From assembly GCA_040218415.1 (NCBI GenBank), contig JAVJRN010000055.1, positions 1 through 64,000 of the forward strand: DNA of 64,000 nucleotides, in the 5' to 3' direction. Positions within the stretch are counted from its first letter, which is position 1; the number at the start of each line of letters is the position of its first letter. Shown piece after piece: positions 17,017 through 26,487 of this stretch. This DNA is from JAVJRN01 sp040218415. Lineage in GTDB: Bacteria; Bacteroidota; Bacteroidia; Cytophagales; Cyclobacteriaceae. The position numbers and the translations under genes were made by a program. A model generated the notes under the pieces. The model did not search any database, had not been told where the DNA came from, and saw only the letters and a program-made list of their open reading frames with translations.

Positions 17017-19092
17017 TCAATAATTTAATGAAAAGCTCAATTTAAATGATGTGCCCTCAGATTCTTTCGAGCTACAGCTAATCTGTCCCCTGTTGTTTTC
17101 TACATATCTATAGGTGAGGTAAAGGCCGGGTTCACGCTCATCCATCATGTGAAATGGATCAAATATATTTGATAACTCTTCATGATTAAGCCCTTTACCA
17201 TTATCCTGAATGAAGATACACGCACTATTCTCCTCAATAAAGGTGCTAATTCGAATGATCTTAGGTTGGTTCTCCATTGATTGCATACACTTACTCAATA
17301 AATGTAAAATGACTTGATGAAGCTCTCCTGAATACCCAAATATAAATAATGGCTCTGCGCGATATTCTTTCAAAATAGTCAATCCCATTTGGCTAATATC
17401 GTGCGACAGCACGCCTAAGCTGTTCTCTATCAGTTCTTGCACCTCAATACGTTCTGGCTTAGCACTATCCTTACTGAACTCTCCCAGATTGCGCACCATT
17501 TGGCTTACTCTTAAAACGGCCCCTGACATCCCATCCAGCAATTGTGCTTTTTCTTTCGAATCGTATGTGTTATCAGTAGATTTCATCACATCTAATCCCA
17601 AACTGATTAAATTAAGTGGGTTATTAATTTCATGGGAAATACCTCTTGTCAGAATTCCTAATGACGTCATCCTATCATTTCTGAGTATTTGGGCTTGTGC
17701 TTTTTCCAATCGCTTTAACGCTTCATTTAATTTTTCTTTCTCGGCTATTAAATCCTCATTTGACTGTTTAAAATGAAGATTGGATCCTGAAATTCTTTTA
17801 TTCAGCTTTTCGATTGTCAATAAAGCTTCATTCGCGATTCTATTTTTTCTTATGTAGGCCAGTACCTGTACTATTAAAACAATTAAAAAGATGCCAAACA
17901 ATAAGGTCAATAACCTTTGCCGTGTAATTTCCTTTTCTTGAATTTCTTGATTCCGTTGAGATTCTTCCAATTTCATTTTGACTAGATCCAAATTATAATC
18001 GAAACGAGTGTTTATCACATCAGAAGCTTGTTTCATTTTTGACTCAGCTGATTCTTTTTTAGAGATATAAATGGACAATTGTTCCAGTGCATTCTCAAAA
18101 TCTGAAAGAGCCCGAAAGTAATCACTTGATATTAAGAAAAATTTCGCGGGTAAAGTAAGGCCATACAACTCGGAGGAAAGAATTACCGCATCAAGATATG
18201 ACTTTGCTGAATCTACCTCACCTAATCTTATAAAAAGATCAGCGATAGCTATTTGAGCGTTAATGGCGCTGCTGTACTGCTTAAACTCTACGCTAGTTCT
18301 AAAATCAATTAATAGTAATTCTTTTGCCTCTGCATAGCGCCCTTGGTCCATGTAGATTAGCGAAATATTTCCATTGATTAGTGCTGACCAAAACCTGTCA
18401 TTATTTTTTTGCGCCAAGTCTAAGGCCAAGTTGAAATAATGAACAGCAGAATCCAAACTTTCTAAATTCCTATGGCATAGTGCTATATTATTATAATAGG
18501 CAACCACGTTTAATTTTTGGCGTTCAGAGGGCTCTGCCTTCCAGTAGTAGTCGATGGCCAACTTATAGTCAACGATGGCGTTTTGAAAATATCCTATAGT
18601 GTACATTAAAGATGCATTACTTCTCCAGCATTTTGCCAATCGACCATATTGATCAATCTGCTCAAATAAGCCTATACTCTTGGAGAGGTGTTCTATAGCT
18701 GCCATTTTCGCACCTATAGTATTGTAAAATCTAAAAGCATGGAAGTTGATTTCTCCGCTTTCAAATATGGTATAGCTTTCGTCTACTCTGTTAAGGGCCT
18801 CAATTATTTCAATTACCGCCTTCTCTTTACGTTCATCACTTTCAGCTAATTTCAATGCGATGTAATTAGCCGCGAAAAATGCAAGCAAACGATAATTGTC
18901 TTGCGCTTTTAGTTTTTGGCAGTACACTATGGCCTCAGCACTATCTAATTTTCGAATAAAGTTACTGAACAATTGATAATGGACATCTACAGGAGCAGTG
19001 CTTGCAATTATCAATAAGCTGTCTGTCTGCTTCTGTGCTAATAACAGATCCTGAGTAAGAAAAAGAAAAAAGAAAAATTTTAAGCACCTCAT
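17017..19092 (-). CDS. TPR sensor histidine kinase with altered ATP-binding motifs
   Basis: A 691-residue protein: signal peptide (about 1-19), TPR repeats (about 60-380), transmembrane helix (about 395-415), coiled coil, and HisKA with His near 487 (GISHEINNPLNLI). In the HATPase domain the G1 box is intact (QDNGKGL), but the N-box reads VILHLLSKCMQSM: the Asn residues of the usual NLLxNA are His and Lys. The G2 box is EPGLYL instead of GxGLGL. Asn in the N-box normally coordinates Mg-ATP, so kinase activity may be weak or lost. Phosphatase or transfer functions with the downstream receiver could remain. The frame is otherwise intact. Confidence 0.85.
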   Translation of the reverse strand: MRCLKFFFFLFLTQDLLLAQKQTDSLLIIASTAPVDVHYQLFSNFIRKLDSAEAIVYCQKLKAQDNYRLLAFFAANYIALKLAESDERKEKAVIEIIEALNRVDESYTIFESGEINFHAFRFYNTIGAKMAAIEHLSKSIGLFEQIDQYGRLAKCWRSNASLMYTIGYFQNAIVDYKLAIDYYWKAEPSERQKLNVVAYYNNIALCHRNLESLDSAVHYFNLALDLAQKNNDRFWSALINGNISLIYMDQGRYAEAKELLLIDFRTSVEFKQYSSAINAQIAIADLFIRLGEVDSAKSYLDAVILSSELYGLTLPAKFFLISSDYFRALSDFENALEQLSIYISKKESAESKMKQASDVINTRFDYNLDLVKMKLEESQRNQEIQEKEITRQRLLTLLFGIFLIVLIVQVLAYIRKNRIANEALLTIEKLNKRISGSNLHFKQSNEDLIAEKEKLNEALKRLEKAQAQILRNDRMTSLGILTRGISHEINNPLNLISLGLDVMKSTDNTYDSKEKAQLLDGMSGAVLRVSQMVRNLGEFSKDSAKPERIEVQELIENSLGVLSHDISQMGLTILKEYRAEPLFIFGYSGELHQVILHLLSKCMQSMENQPKIIRISTFIEENSACIFIQDNGKGLNHEELSNIFDPFHMMDEREPGLYLTYRYVENNRGQISCSSKESEGTSFKLSFSLNY

Positions 19093-19479
19093 CTAAAAAA
19101 TTGTTGGGGAAGATGTACAGTATCATTAGCTAATATATGCCTTTAATCGGCTTTATTAGGCTATTTCCACTCATATTTTGTACGATCATGAAATGCTTTT
19201 CATCTCGAACGATATTCAACCGCCAATTAAAATGATTTGTTATGAGATAGAGAAATAACGAAAAAAGTGCCTTATTTCTGTTGATAATCTATTGCGCTTC
19301 TTTGTCCTTGATGGCTTTCTAAGACAATAGGTTAAACGTTTTGAAAATTTTTGGGACAATGCCGTGACTGAAAATTTCTTCAAAATATTGAAGTAACTAA
19401 TATTTTCCATCGGTTATATGCCTAGATGGTCGCTCGGAAGTACTTTTTTCCAGAGTGACAGTACCAACACCACCGACAC

Positions 19480-19707
19480 TCGCTTTTAGCTCGTTACTGT
19501 TAAAAACACATAGCTCTTTGTACCTCAATGAAATTCATAGAAAGAAACACTATTTTGTGACTCGAAAATGAAAGGCTTGATGGAGTGGTACTACCTCTTT
19601 TTACAGGCCTTTGAGAGTCGGTAAATGAAATAATTAGAAGTATAAATAGAGCAAGACATAAGGCGGATAAAGCGCACAATGTTTACTTTACTGGATGTTG
19701 TCTGCAA
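19480..19707 (+). repeat. Dispersed element R, copy 2
   Basis: Same block order as copy 1, with an extended right end (gcacaatgtttactttactg then gatgttgtct) that it shares with copy 4. It ends 28 bases before the ABM-like gene. The rest of the 19093-19735 gap shows no gene. Confidence 0.75.
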
Positions 19708-19735
19708 TTAGACCGAAAGTAAATCATATAAAATC

Positions 19736-20032
19736 ATGTACAAAGACATTATTACCTACGAATTAGCTGAGAGTACCACAAAAGAGCAATTGATTAAAAT
19801 TGCGAAACAAATTGTCAATGACTGGATGAAAAATCAAATTGGATTTGTTAAATGGGAAATTCATGTAAACAGTGATGGCAGTTATACTGACATTGTTTGT
19901 TGGAAATCAAAAGAAGATGCTAAAACAGCAGAAAAAGAAATGGTAAATATTCCCAATGCTTCTCAATGGTATGGATGCTACAAAGAAGGCTCTATATCGA
20001 GTAAAAGCTTAACAACTATCGCTGAGTTTTAA
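19736..20032 (+). CDS. Small ABM-like protein (98 aa)
   Basis: A 98-residue soluble protein with the size and beta-alpha-beta pattern of antibiotic-biosynthesis-monooxygenase-like dimeric barrels: ITYELAE, a long helix with NDWMKNQIGFVKWEI, VNSDGSYTDIVCWKSKEDAK and a second helix. Members are often of unknown function. No cofactor motif is visible. It stands between copies 2 and 3 of element R, like a single-gene cassette. Confidence 0.55.
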   Translation: MYKDIITYELAESTTKEQLIKIAKQIVNDWMKNQIGFVKWEIHVNSDGSYTDIVCWKSKEDAKTAEKEMVNIPNASQWYGCYKEGSISSKSLTTIAEF

Positions 20033-20164
20033 TCCAATGCTAAATACAAGAGATTAAAGAAAGAATTACCCGAAACTTATTGCAAGTGCTTTGCAGAAAA
20101 AGCAAATTGGAAATAGGCAATTGCAGATGATTTTCAATATGATGCCGGGAGATCTCCCCTAACC

Positions 20165-20292
20165 GGCACCAGCTTTTAGCTTGTTCCAATCAACACAAAT
20201 ACCTTTTGCTTCTTCCCTGTTGTGATTCCTACAAAAAAACACTTTTTTGTAGCCCGAAGGGATTTGCTCCTTTTGACAGGCATGCAAGACGC
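20165..20292 (+). repeat. Dispersed element R, copy 3 (diverged)
   Basis: Recognisable by caccagcttttagcttgtt, aataccttttgctt, ccctgttgtgattc, aaacacttttttgtagcccg and the Gly-less right end tgacaggcatgcaag. More diverged than other copies. The gene to its right is on the other strand, so this copy is not in a promoter position. Confidence 0.6.
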
Positions 20293-20315
20293 CCTAATCC
20301 CGGTCAGAGGTAAGG

Positions 20316-21218
20316 TCAGAGATCCTTATCTATCTCCAGTTTTTCAAACAAATTATTCACCCAAAGGAGCAAGACTCCAAAGATCACCGCTACTAAAATC
20401 AAGGCATTGTTGACGATTCCGTCGACACCAAATGAGAGTCTTATCAATATGGTGGAAATGATAAAGCCTGAATTGCGAATGGTTCTGTGAAATTGGTTGG
20501 TAGTGATGAAAGTGAATAGCAACAATATGACGTCTGTTAGGATCAAGATGGTGAAAAATTCATCGAAAAATATCTTGTTCACATCCTGAATACCATAGTT
20601 GGTTTGATCAAAGGATAGTAGCATTTGATAGCTCCACTTGCCAAGGCTGAAAACGGCCATTCCAAATACCACAGGTACGAGGATAGAGGCAATCAGCTTC
20701 TTTCTCTTGATGAAGGTATCCGTTGTTTCCTTATCCAGCGGATTCAGATCACGGATCTCTCGTTGTTGTTTATTGAGTCTTGTGAAGGCATATATGAGCA
20801 AAAACAGGATGAATGCCGTTACAATGTCGTAGGTGAATTGTAGGTCGTACTGATCGGTAAACCATGCTTGATCCAAATCTAGATTGGAAAGATCTTTAAA
20901 TAACCTCCTGATTACAATCAGGGTAATGATCTCGTACTGCTTGGTGATGTAAGTGGAGGTTGATTTCGAGATATAAAACACGAGCAGATACACCTCATAG
21001 ATCAGGATGAAACTGAAAGGTGTGTAGATCGCAGATATTGGATTATTGGAAATTCGAGCGTCGATTGAGGCTGGTAGCAGATCCAAAGTTGCGAGTCCAA
21101 TTACCGCGAGGTGAATCACGAAGCTTGCAAGCGCAATATAGATAACCGTACGATCCAGTTGTTCTTTCCGCTTTTCCGAAAGGAGTAACTCAAAAATCTT
21201 GTCCATGGATACTTTCAT
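20316..21218 (-). CDS. Integral membrane protein of unknown function
   Basis: About 300 residues with some six hydrophobic segments (for example VIYIALASFVIHLAVIGL, FSFILIYEVYLLVFYI, IVTAFILFLLIYAF, LILTDVILLLFTFI) and a short cytoplasmic C-terminus (NNLFEKLEIDKDL). No transporter, channel or enzyme motif was recognised. Two starts are possible, ATG 21218 and 21206; the longer frame to 21302 lacks reason. It lies convergent to the ABM-like gene and divergent from the next lipoprotein gene. Confidence 0.6.
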   Translation of the reverse strand: MKVSMDKIFELLLSEKRKEQLDRTVIYIALASFVIHLAVIGLATLDLLPASIDARISNNPISAIYTPFSFILIYEVYLLVFYISKSTSTYITKQYEIITLIVIRRLFKDLSNLDLDQAWFTDQYDLQFTYDIVTAFILFLLIYAFTRLNKQQREIRDLNPLDKETTDTFIKRKKLIASILVPVVFGMAVFSLGKWSYQMLLSFDQTNYGIQDVNKIFFDEFFTILILTDVILLLFTFITTNQFHRTIRNSGFIISTILIRLSFGVDGIVNNALILVAVIFGVLLLWVNNLFEKLEIDKDL

Positions 21219-21480
21219 TATTAGCGAACCAAATGTTAATGGGTTTGTTAGGTTTGAGAAACTGCTAAGGAAGGTAGAGATTGGTTTTTTTTGAGAAAAC
21301 AACGATTCTTATCCGTGAAGGCTGACTAAGCTCCTAAAAAGCGATGTAAGCACTTTTAACTTCTTTCTATGCCTTGGTTCGAGTCTTCAAGAAACGACTC
21401 GAAAAAATTCGAGAGAACTAGAAGCTCAAGGATTAAAAAGCATAACCCCCTCCTACTCTATTCACGAGCTCGCGTCAATC

Positions 21481-21672
21481 AAGAAAAATACTTCTTTCTT
21501 ATACCCCTTTGGGATTCGTAGAAGGAAACACTATTTTGTGACCCGAAACTGAAAGGCTTGTTTGACACAGTTTCCAGACGTGTAAGACCCGATCTATGAA
21601 AGAAAATATAAATACATAAAGAAATTAGGCCAATAAAGTCGAGATTGTTCACTTTATTGGATGTTATCTCCC
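21481..21672 (+). repeat. Dispersed element R, copy 4
   Basis: Shares aaacactattttgtgacccg, aaactgaaaggcttg and a right end (attgttcactttattggatg) with copy 2. It ends 13 bases before the next plus-strand gene. The left block is weaker than in copies 1 and 2. Confidence 0.7.
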
Positions 21673-21685
21673 AAAGGAATCCACT

Positions 21686-22201
21686 ATGACACATTCCAAC
21701 TCAATTCTCGCATTATTTCTTTCAATCCTATTTATAATTTGTTCCTGCGATAAAACGGAGGAGCCGGCTATAGCAAAACCAAATGGAGAGTTTACCATTA
21801 AAGGGGAAACATACCAGCTAAGTATTTTAAAACGGCTTTATTTCGGATCGACAACTAGAAAAAGGGACGTAAGGCTCCTTTTCCTCTCTAAATCATACCC
21901 TATTGAGGGAGAAGATGTAGAAAATTTACATTTCATCGGAATTGATCTTATGATTTCGAATGAGGATGTCACTGGCCATTACTCCGTAACTGGAAATAGC
22001 AACCCCAATAGTATAGTTTATGCCTATGGTGGCACTAACATGACTTTAGAAAATCAAGAACTTCTATCAGGAACCGCTTATGAATTTGAGAAGGGTGAAC
22101 TCCTTGTTTCAAAAAATGAAGATGAATACAGCATTGAAATACATTTGATAGATAGTGTAGGCGCTGAATTAATTGGAAAGTATATTGGCCCGATTCAATA
22201 A
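21686..22201 (+). CDS. Lipoprotein of unknown function
   Basis: A 171-residue lipoprotein (signal peptide with lipobox ending ICSC, Cys21). The mature part is beta-rich (GEFTIKGETYQLSILK, HFIGIDLMI, YSIEIHLIDSVG), reminiscent of small single-domain lipoproteins next to Bacteroidota repeats. No binding or catalytic motif is visible. Its promoter region consists of element R copy 4. Confidence 0.65.
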   Translation: MTHSNSILALFLSILFIICSCDKTEEPAIAKPNGEFTIKGETYQLSILKRLYFGSTTRKRDVRLLFLSKSYPIEGEDVENLHFIGIDLMISNEDVTGHYSVTGNSNPNSIVYAYGGTNMTLENQELLSGTAYEFEKGELLVSKNEDEYSIEIHLIDSVGAELIGKYIGPIQ

Positions 22202-22465
22202 GGTAGTTAACCAATGCTCTGCTATTTGACTAGCCAGCCACATCAAAGTGCTTTTGGTCAGTTTTAGTACAACTTGACCGTGAATTTTCCGCCGAGCAGG
22301 TGCTGTAGTTTCTGCTCAGTGCAGCTTACGCGACTGGGCTCACAGGAGGTTTCACCTTTCAAAACGGAGTACTTTCTACTAACTTTGAAAGCACTGGCAG
22401 ATTTCACTATTTTGTCCCTTTGATCTAAGTATAGGCACGAGCCTTATAGATAGATATTGCACCGA

Positions 22466-22894
22466 ATGATGAAGAAACTTTTAATCCTACCACTATTACT
22501 TGTCACATTCCTGTCTTTTTCGCAAGAAAAAAACGAGTGCGATGAGCATTCTATTCCATATTGGGCAAATGGCATCAATAGTCGAATTGAGGGCGAAAAT
22601 CCGACTTTAAGAAAAGCCTTCAAAGAAATCCAATTAACCCAATCTGACATTACGCCAAGTAGCGGATTTATCACCTTGAGGCTCAACATTACTAAAACAG
22701 GAAAACTTTGCGAGATTGAAAAATTTCAAATTGACGAAAATTACGAGAATACGGAATTTAACGACGGAGAGTTAATAAAAGAACTTGAGGAAATAGCCGT
22801 TGGACTCACAAACTGGAAAAGAGATCAAGACTATAAAACGTATAACCTAATTAGGTTAAAAATAAACAAAGGGAGAATTGAAGAGATTTTTTAA
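22466..22894 (+). CDS. Secreted protein, TonB-C-like fold (tentative)
   Basis: 142 residues with a signal peptide (about 1-20, FLSFSQ). The rest has the strand-helix order of a TonB C-terminal-like domain: GFITLRLNITKTGKLCEIEK, a helix with LIKELEEIAVGLTNWKRD, then YNLIRLKIN. The closing WxPG motif of true TonB is absent (NWKRDQDY). ATG 22466 was chosen; the frame start at 22457 is TTG. Its end overlaps the next gene by 17 bases, so the two are co-transcribed and probably translationally coupled. Confidence 0.6.
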   Translation: MMKKLLILPLLLVTFLSFSQEKNECDEHSIPYWANGINSRIEGENPTLRKAFKEIQLTQSDITPSSGFITLRLNITKTGKLCEIEKFQIDENYENTEFNDGELIKELEEIAVGLTNWKRDQDYKTYNLIRLKINKGRIEEIF

Positions 22895-23660
22895 ATACCT
22901 GTTTATTGGTTTTGGCTCTTTAATTCTTTTGGTAATTATTGGAGTTGCCATATGGTGGAACACAAAATCGGATAGCGAAAAATCTAACTTTTTTGCGAAC
23001 ATCCATGATTACGGAACAGCTATTGAATACGACCCAGAAAATAGCGATGCTTGGATGGAGCGTTCCGTTTCATTCAACAAGGCTGGGGATTTCAAAAAAG
23101 GTTTTGAATTTTTGGATAAAGCGGTAGAACTAAATCCCTCCTTACATTTGGGCTATAGAGGTTGGATAAGATTAAGAAAAATGCGTGATTATGATAAAGC
23201 TCTCGCTGATTTTAACCGCCTTGATAGTCTAACTCCAAATTTTGTGGATGCCCCTTGGGGAGAAGACATTGACTTTTTGCGAGGCGAGTGTTATTTCGGT
23301 AAAAAGAACTATCCAAAAGCGATAGAATCTTTTGATCGTAATATTAAAAACCAAAAAGAAGATTGGGCTGACATTCAAAGTTTCGTCTATCTCGGACTTT
23401 GCGAATATGAACTTGGAAATTACGCAAAAGCGGTTACCGAATTTCAAAGAGCTTTAAAGCAAACCGAAAATGTTCCTGAATCGTATTTTGGAATGGCCAA
23501 AGCCTACCAAAAACTTGGTCAAATTGAAAAGGCAAAAGAGCATATTTTAAAAGCAGAAAATAATATGCGTTACAAAAGAGATGATGTCTACAACGAGTTT
23601 CTAAATGAAATTTATCTGTCTGAAATATTGGAATACAAACAAGAAATGCACGTTAAATAA
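22878..23660 (+). CDS. Membrane-anchored TPR protein, TTG start
   Basis: 260 residues: an N-terminal transmembrane helix (KRFFKYLFIGFGSLILLVIIGVA) and five to six TPR units (about 45-240; AYQKLGQIEKAKEH is a clear one). TPR arrays hold protein partners. The start is TTG: the first ATG in frame lies inside the first TPR, and removal of the helix would make no sense, while GGGAG sits just upstream of the TTG. The partner may be the secreted protein whose gene it overlaps. Confidence 0.75.
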   Translation: MKRFFKYLFIGFGSLILLVIIGVAIWWNTKSDSEKSNFFANIHDYGTAIEYDPENSDAWMERSVSFNKAGDFKKGFEFLDKAVELNPSLHLGYRGWIRLRKMRDYDKALADFNRLDSLTPNFVDAPWGEDIDFLRGECYFGKKNYPKAIESFDRNIKNQKEDWADIQSFVYLGLCEYELGNYAKAVTEFQRALKQTENVPESYFGMAKAYQKLGQIEKAKEHILKAENNMRYKRDDVYNEFLNEIYLSEILEYKQEMHVK

Positions 23661-23736
23661 CTGGTTATAAAAATGGCTGGGAATAATTGATTTTTCTTGC
23701 CTTCTTTAGAAATTCTTATCGAATTTCACCCGTTAG

Positions 23737-23880
23737 CGCCATCTTTTAGCTCGTATAATTTCAAATACCTTTTGCTCATACCCCGTTGAAATTCATCAAA
23801 AGAAGCACTAATTTGAAGCTTCAAATTAAATGCATGATTGGATGGTGACAGATTAGCTGTGTTTGCAGGTTTGTAAGTTT
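23737..23880 (+). repeat. Dispersed element R, copy 5
   Basis: Clear match to copy 1: cttttagctcgta, aataccttttgctc, ccccgttgaaattcatcaaa, agaagcacta, then gattagctgtgtttgcagg and ttgtaag; the middle is mutated. It is followed by a hairpin-rich stretch (23905-23985, with aagggtagaaccctt and ccgacgcagagcatcgg) of unknown nature. It lies 180 bases before the cyclase gene. Confidence 0.75.
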
Positions 23881-24059
23881 TGGGAAATAAATGGTATTAA
23901 ACCCAAGGGTAGAACCCTTGATCCTAGCTTCCGACGCAGAGCATCGGGGAATTAGACCTATTGGGCTATCGCCCTGCGATTAAATAGATAAAAGATAATC
24001 GGCTAGCCATAAATTAAACCAATTTAAAGTAGCGAAAATAGATAATATCGAAAATTCGA

Positions 24060-26384
24060 ATGAAAGAAAAGAATTCACGGAAGCTTGCAGCAATTATGTT
24101 TACCGATATCGTTGGGTATACTGCCTTGATGCAACGCAATGAGCAAGCTGCCGCAAGAGCCAGGTCTCGCCACCGTGAGGTCTTCCAAAAACAACACAGT
24201 TTACACCAAGGAGAAATTGTTCAATATTATGGAGACGGCACTTTAAGTGTTTTTGATAGTGCCATAAAAGCAGTAACCTGTGCCATTGAAATTCAAAAGC
24301 TTTTACAAGAAGGAGACTCGGTACAACTAAGAATAGGTCTACACCTAGGCGATATTGTTTTTAATGAAACAGAGGTTTACGGAGATGGCGTAAATTTCGC
24401 TTCTCGGATTGAGAGTTTAGGCACTGCTGGCTCCATCCTTTTATCAGAAAAAGTAAATGATGAAATAAAAAATCATGCAACTATTTTAACAACCTCCCTA
24501 GGTCATTTTAAACTGAAAAATATAATAAAACCTGTTGAAGTATTCGCTATTTCAAATAAAGGAATCAAGGTTCCCCTCCCTACAGATTTAAAGGGTAAAC
24601 AGAAAACGGCGTTCAAAAATATTGCAGTACTTCCGTTCGTAAATATGAGTTCCAATGTGGAGAATGAATATTTCAGTGATGGTATTACCGAAGAAATCAT
24701 CAACGCCTTAGCCAAAATCGATGGTTTAAAAGTCATTTCTCGAACTTCCAGTTTTTACTTCAAAGGACAGAATGCTTCTCTAAGCGAGATTGCCGAAAAA
24801 CTAAAGGTATCAACACTCCTAGAAGGTAGTGTCAGAATGGATGGAGACACGCTTCGCATCAAAGCGCAACTTATAGACGTGCATGAAGATGAAACTTTCT
24901 GGTCTGAAACCTGGGAACGAAAGAAAGACAATCTCTTCAAAATACAGGATGAACTAAGCCTGTTGATTGCCGACAAACTAAGGGAGCATGGCGGTCACCT
25001 AGAGATTTCCGATCATTTGGTAGACAGTCCTACTAAGAGCCTTTCTGCCTATGAACATTTGCTAAAGGGTCGATTTTATATGAATAAATGGAACCCCGAA
25101 GATACCCATTTCGCCATAGACCAATTTGATAAAGCCATCGCCATAGACCCTGCGCTGATTGAGGCTCATCTAAGTCTCGCCGATAGCTACAGCTTTATGG
25201 CTGTAGCAGGTTTTGCCCCTCGTGAAGAATCATGGATGAAGGCCGTGGAGGCTATTCAATCTGCAAAAGATTTGGATTCGAATAACGCTGGGTTGAACTA
25301 CATGCTTGGGAATCAGGCATTTTTCACCGAGGCTGATTTCGCAAGCGCAATGAAATATGGACTTAAATCTTTAGCCTCAAAACCAACCTTCGCTGAAGCA
25401 CATTGTTTCGTTTCGTTTCTTCATACTCTTCGAGGTGATCTTATAAAAGCCAAAGAACACATTTTCTTCGCCAAATCTATTGACCCGCTTAATCAAGAGA
25501 CCCAGTTTTTTGAGGCCAACTATTGCTACAGAGCTCAAGAATATGCTAAAGCCAATTTGATTCTGGATGAATTACTCAAAGTAAATGACAAGAATCTGCC
25601 GGCGATCATCGTTGGCATTTATATTCAAATAAAACAGAACCGCCTTGAAGAAGCGCTCCGGTTAATTAATGAAGTACCTATGGAAGCGTTCACTCCGGAC
25701 GAAAGGCTTGGACTTTTGGGCTTAATAGATGCGCTGAATGGAGACGTAGATTCAAGTCATATCAAAGAATTAGCGCAACATGCACAAGCAAAAGAAGCAC
25801 ACCACGCACATTCCTATCTTTTTATCATTTATGCTGTGCTTGGAAGAAACGATGATGCGTTCAATGTTTTAGAGAAATTATTCGATACACAATCTTCCAT
25901 CCTATTGCTTGGTTTTAGTGATCCATTAGCTGCGTCCCTTCAAAGTGACCCAAGATACATGGCTTATCATGACAGAATTTATCCTGATATTAAGGAGTCG
26001 AGTGATAAAAAAACGAAACCAAGGATAATAGATGATAAAACGGCACGCGCTCAGGTAGAAAAACTCACAACATTGATTGAATCAGAGCGACCCTACCTCA
26101 ATCCTGCGGTCTCCCTTCGATCACTCGCCGATCAGGCCGACATGCACCCCAATCAACTATCCTTGTTACTCAATGAATATGTAGGCAAAAATTTCAATGA
26201 GTTCATTAATAGCGCGAGAGTCGAGTACTTCAAAAAGCTAATTGTCGATCCAGACAATGCTCACATTTCATTGATCGGGTTGGCGTATGAAAGTGGCTTT
26301 AATTCCAAAACGGTATTCAACAATACTTTCAAGAAAGAAGTGGGCATGACTCCTAAAGAATTTCAAAAAAGTCAGCAATCATAA
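24060..26384 (+). CDS. Class III nucleotide cyclase/TolB-like/TPR/AraC fusion regulator
   Basis: A 774-residue soluble protein. Residues 5-170 form a class III cyclase domain: metal Asp16 (FTDIVGYT) and Asp59 (YGDG), and the transition-state Asn/Arg pair in VNFASRIE. The position that usually carries substrate-selecting Lys is Gln55, so the nucleotide used is unclear. A TolB/FlgO-like domain follows (about 185-310, KNIAVLPFVNMSS, SDGITEEI), TPR repeats (about 325-620), and an AraC-type helix-turn-helix at 665-774 (SLIGLAYESGFNSKTVFNNT, GMTPKEFQ). Known proteins carry cyclase-TolB-TPR or TolB-TPR-AraC; this one combines them, implying that cyclic nucleotide synthesis and DNA binding sit on one chain. 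The next genes are its likely targets. Confidence 0.85.
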   Translation: MKEKNSRKLAAIMFTDIVGYTALMQRNEQAAARARSRHREVFQKQHSLHQGEIVQYYGDGTLSVFDSAIKAVTCAIEIQKLLQEGDSVQLRIGLHLGDIVFNETEVYGDGVNFASRIESLGTAGSILLSEKVNDEIKNHATILTTSLGHFKLKNIIKPVEVFAISNKGIKVPLPTDLKGKQKTAFKNIAVLPFVNMSSNVENEYFSDGITEEIINALAKIDGLKVISRTSSFYFKGQNASLSEIAEKLKVSTLLEGSVRMDGDTLRIKAQLIDVHEDETFWSETWERKKDNLFKIQDELSLLIADKLREHGGHLEISDHLVDSPTKSLSAYEHLLKGRFYMNKWNPEDTHFAIDQFDKAIAIDPALIEAHLSLADSYSFMAVAGFAPREESWMKAVEAIQSAKDLDSNNAGLNYMLGNQAFFTEADFASAMKYGLKSLASKPTFAEAHCFVSFLHTLRGDLIKAKEHIFFAKSIDPLNQETQFFEANYCYRAQEYAKANLILDELLKVNDKNLPAIIVGIYIQIKQNRLEEALRLINEVPMEAFTPDERLGLLGLIDALNGDVDSSHIKELAQHAQAKEAHHAHSYLFIIYAVLGRNDDAFNVLEKLFDTQSSILLLGFSDPLAASLQSDPRYMAYHDRIYPDIKESSDKKTKPRIIDDKTARAQVEKLTTLIESERPYLNPAVSLRSLADQADMHPNQLSLLLNEYVGKNFNEFINSARVEYFKKLIVDPDNAHISLIGLAYESGFNSKTVFNNTFKKEVGMTPKEFQKSQQS

Positions 26385-26406
26385 ACCTATTGAGTTCCGA
26401 ATTATA

Positions 26407-26435
26407 ATCCCGAACCTCTTTTTAATATCCCGAAC
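26407..26435. promoter_or_regulatory. Two 9-bp direct repeats, possible AraC-type operator
   Basis: ATCCCGAAC occurs at 26407-26415 and exactly again at 26427-26435, 20 bases apart (two helical turns), in the 103-base gap between the cyclase/AraC gene and the oxidoreductase gene. AraC-family proteins often bind such directly repeated half-sites. Binding by the neighbouring regulator is inference. Confidence 0.5.
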
Positions 26436-26487
26436 AAATAGCTTAGACTGATTCATTTTTTTTGTCAAGAATTAAAATTCGACACCA

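Noticed and set aside
10735..23880. Classic integron attC sites
   Set aside because: The repeats lack paired RYYYAAC/GTTRRRY core sites and no integrase gene is in the window.
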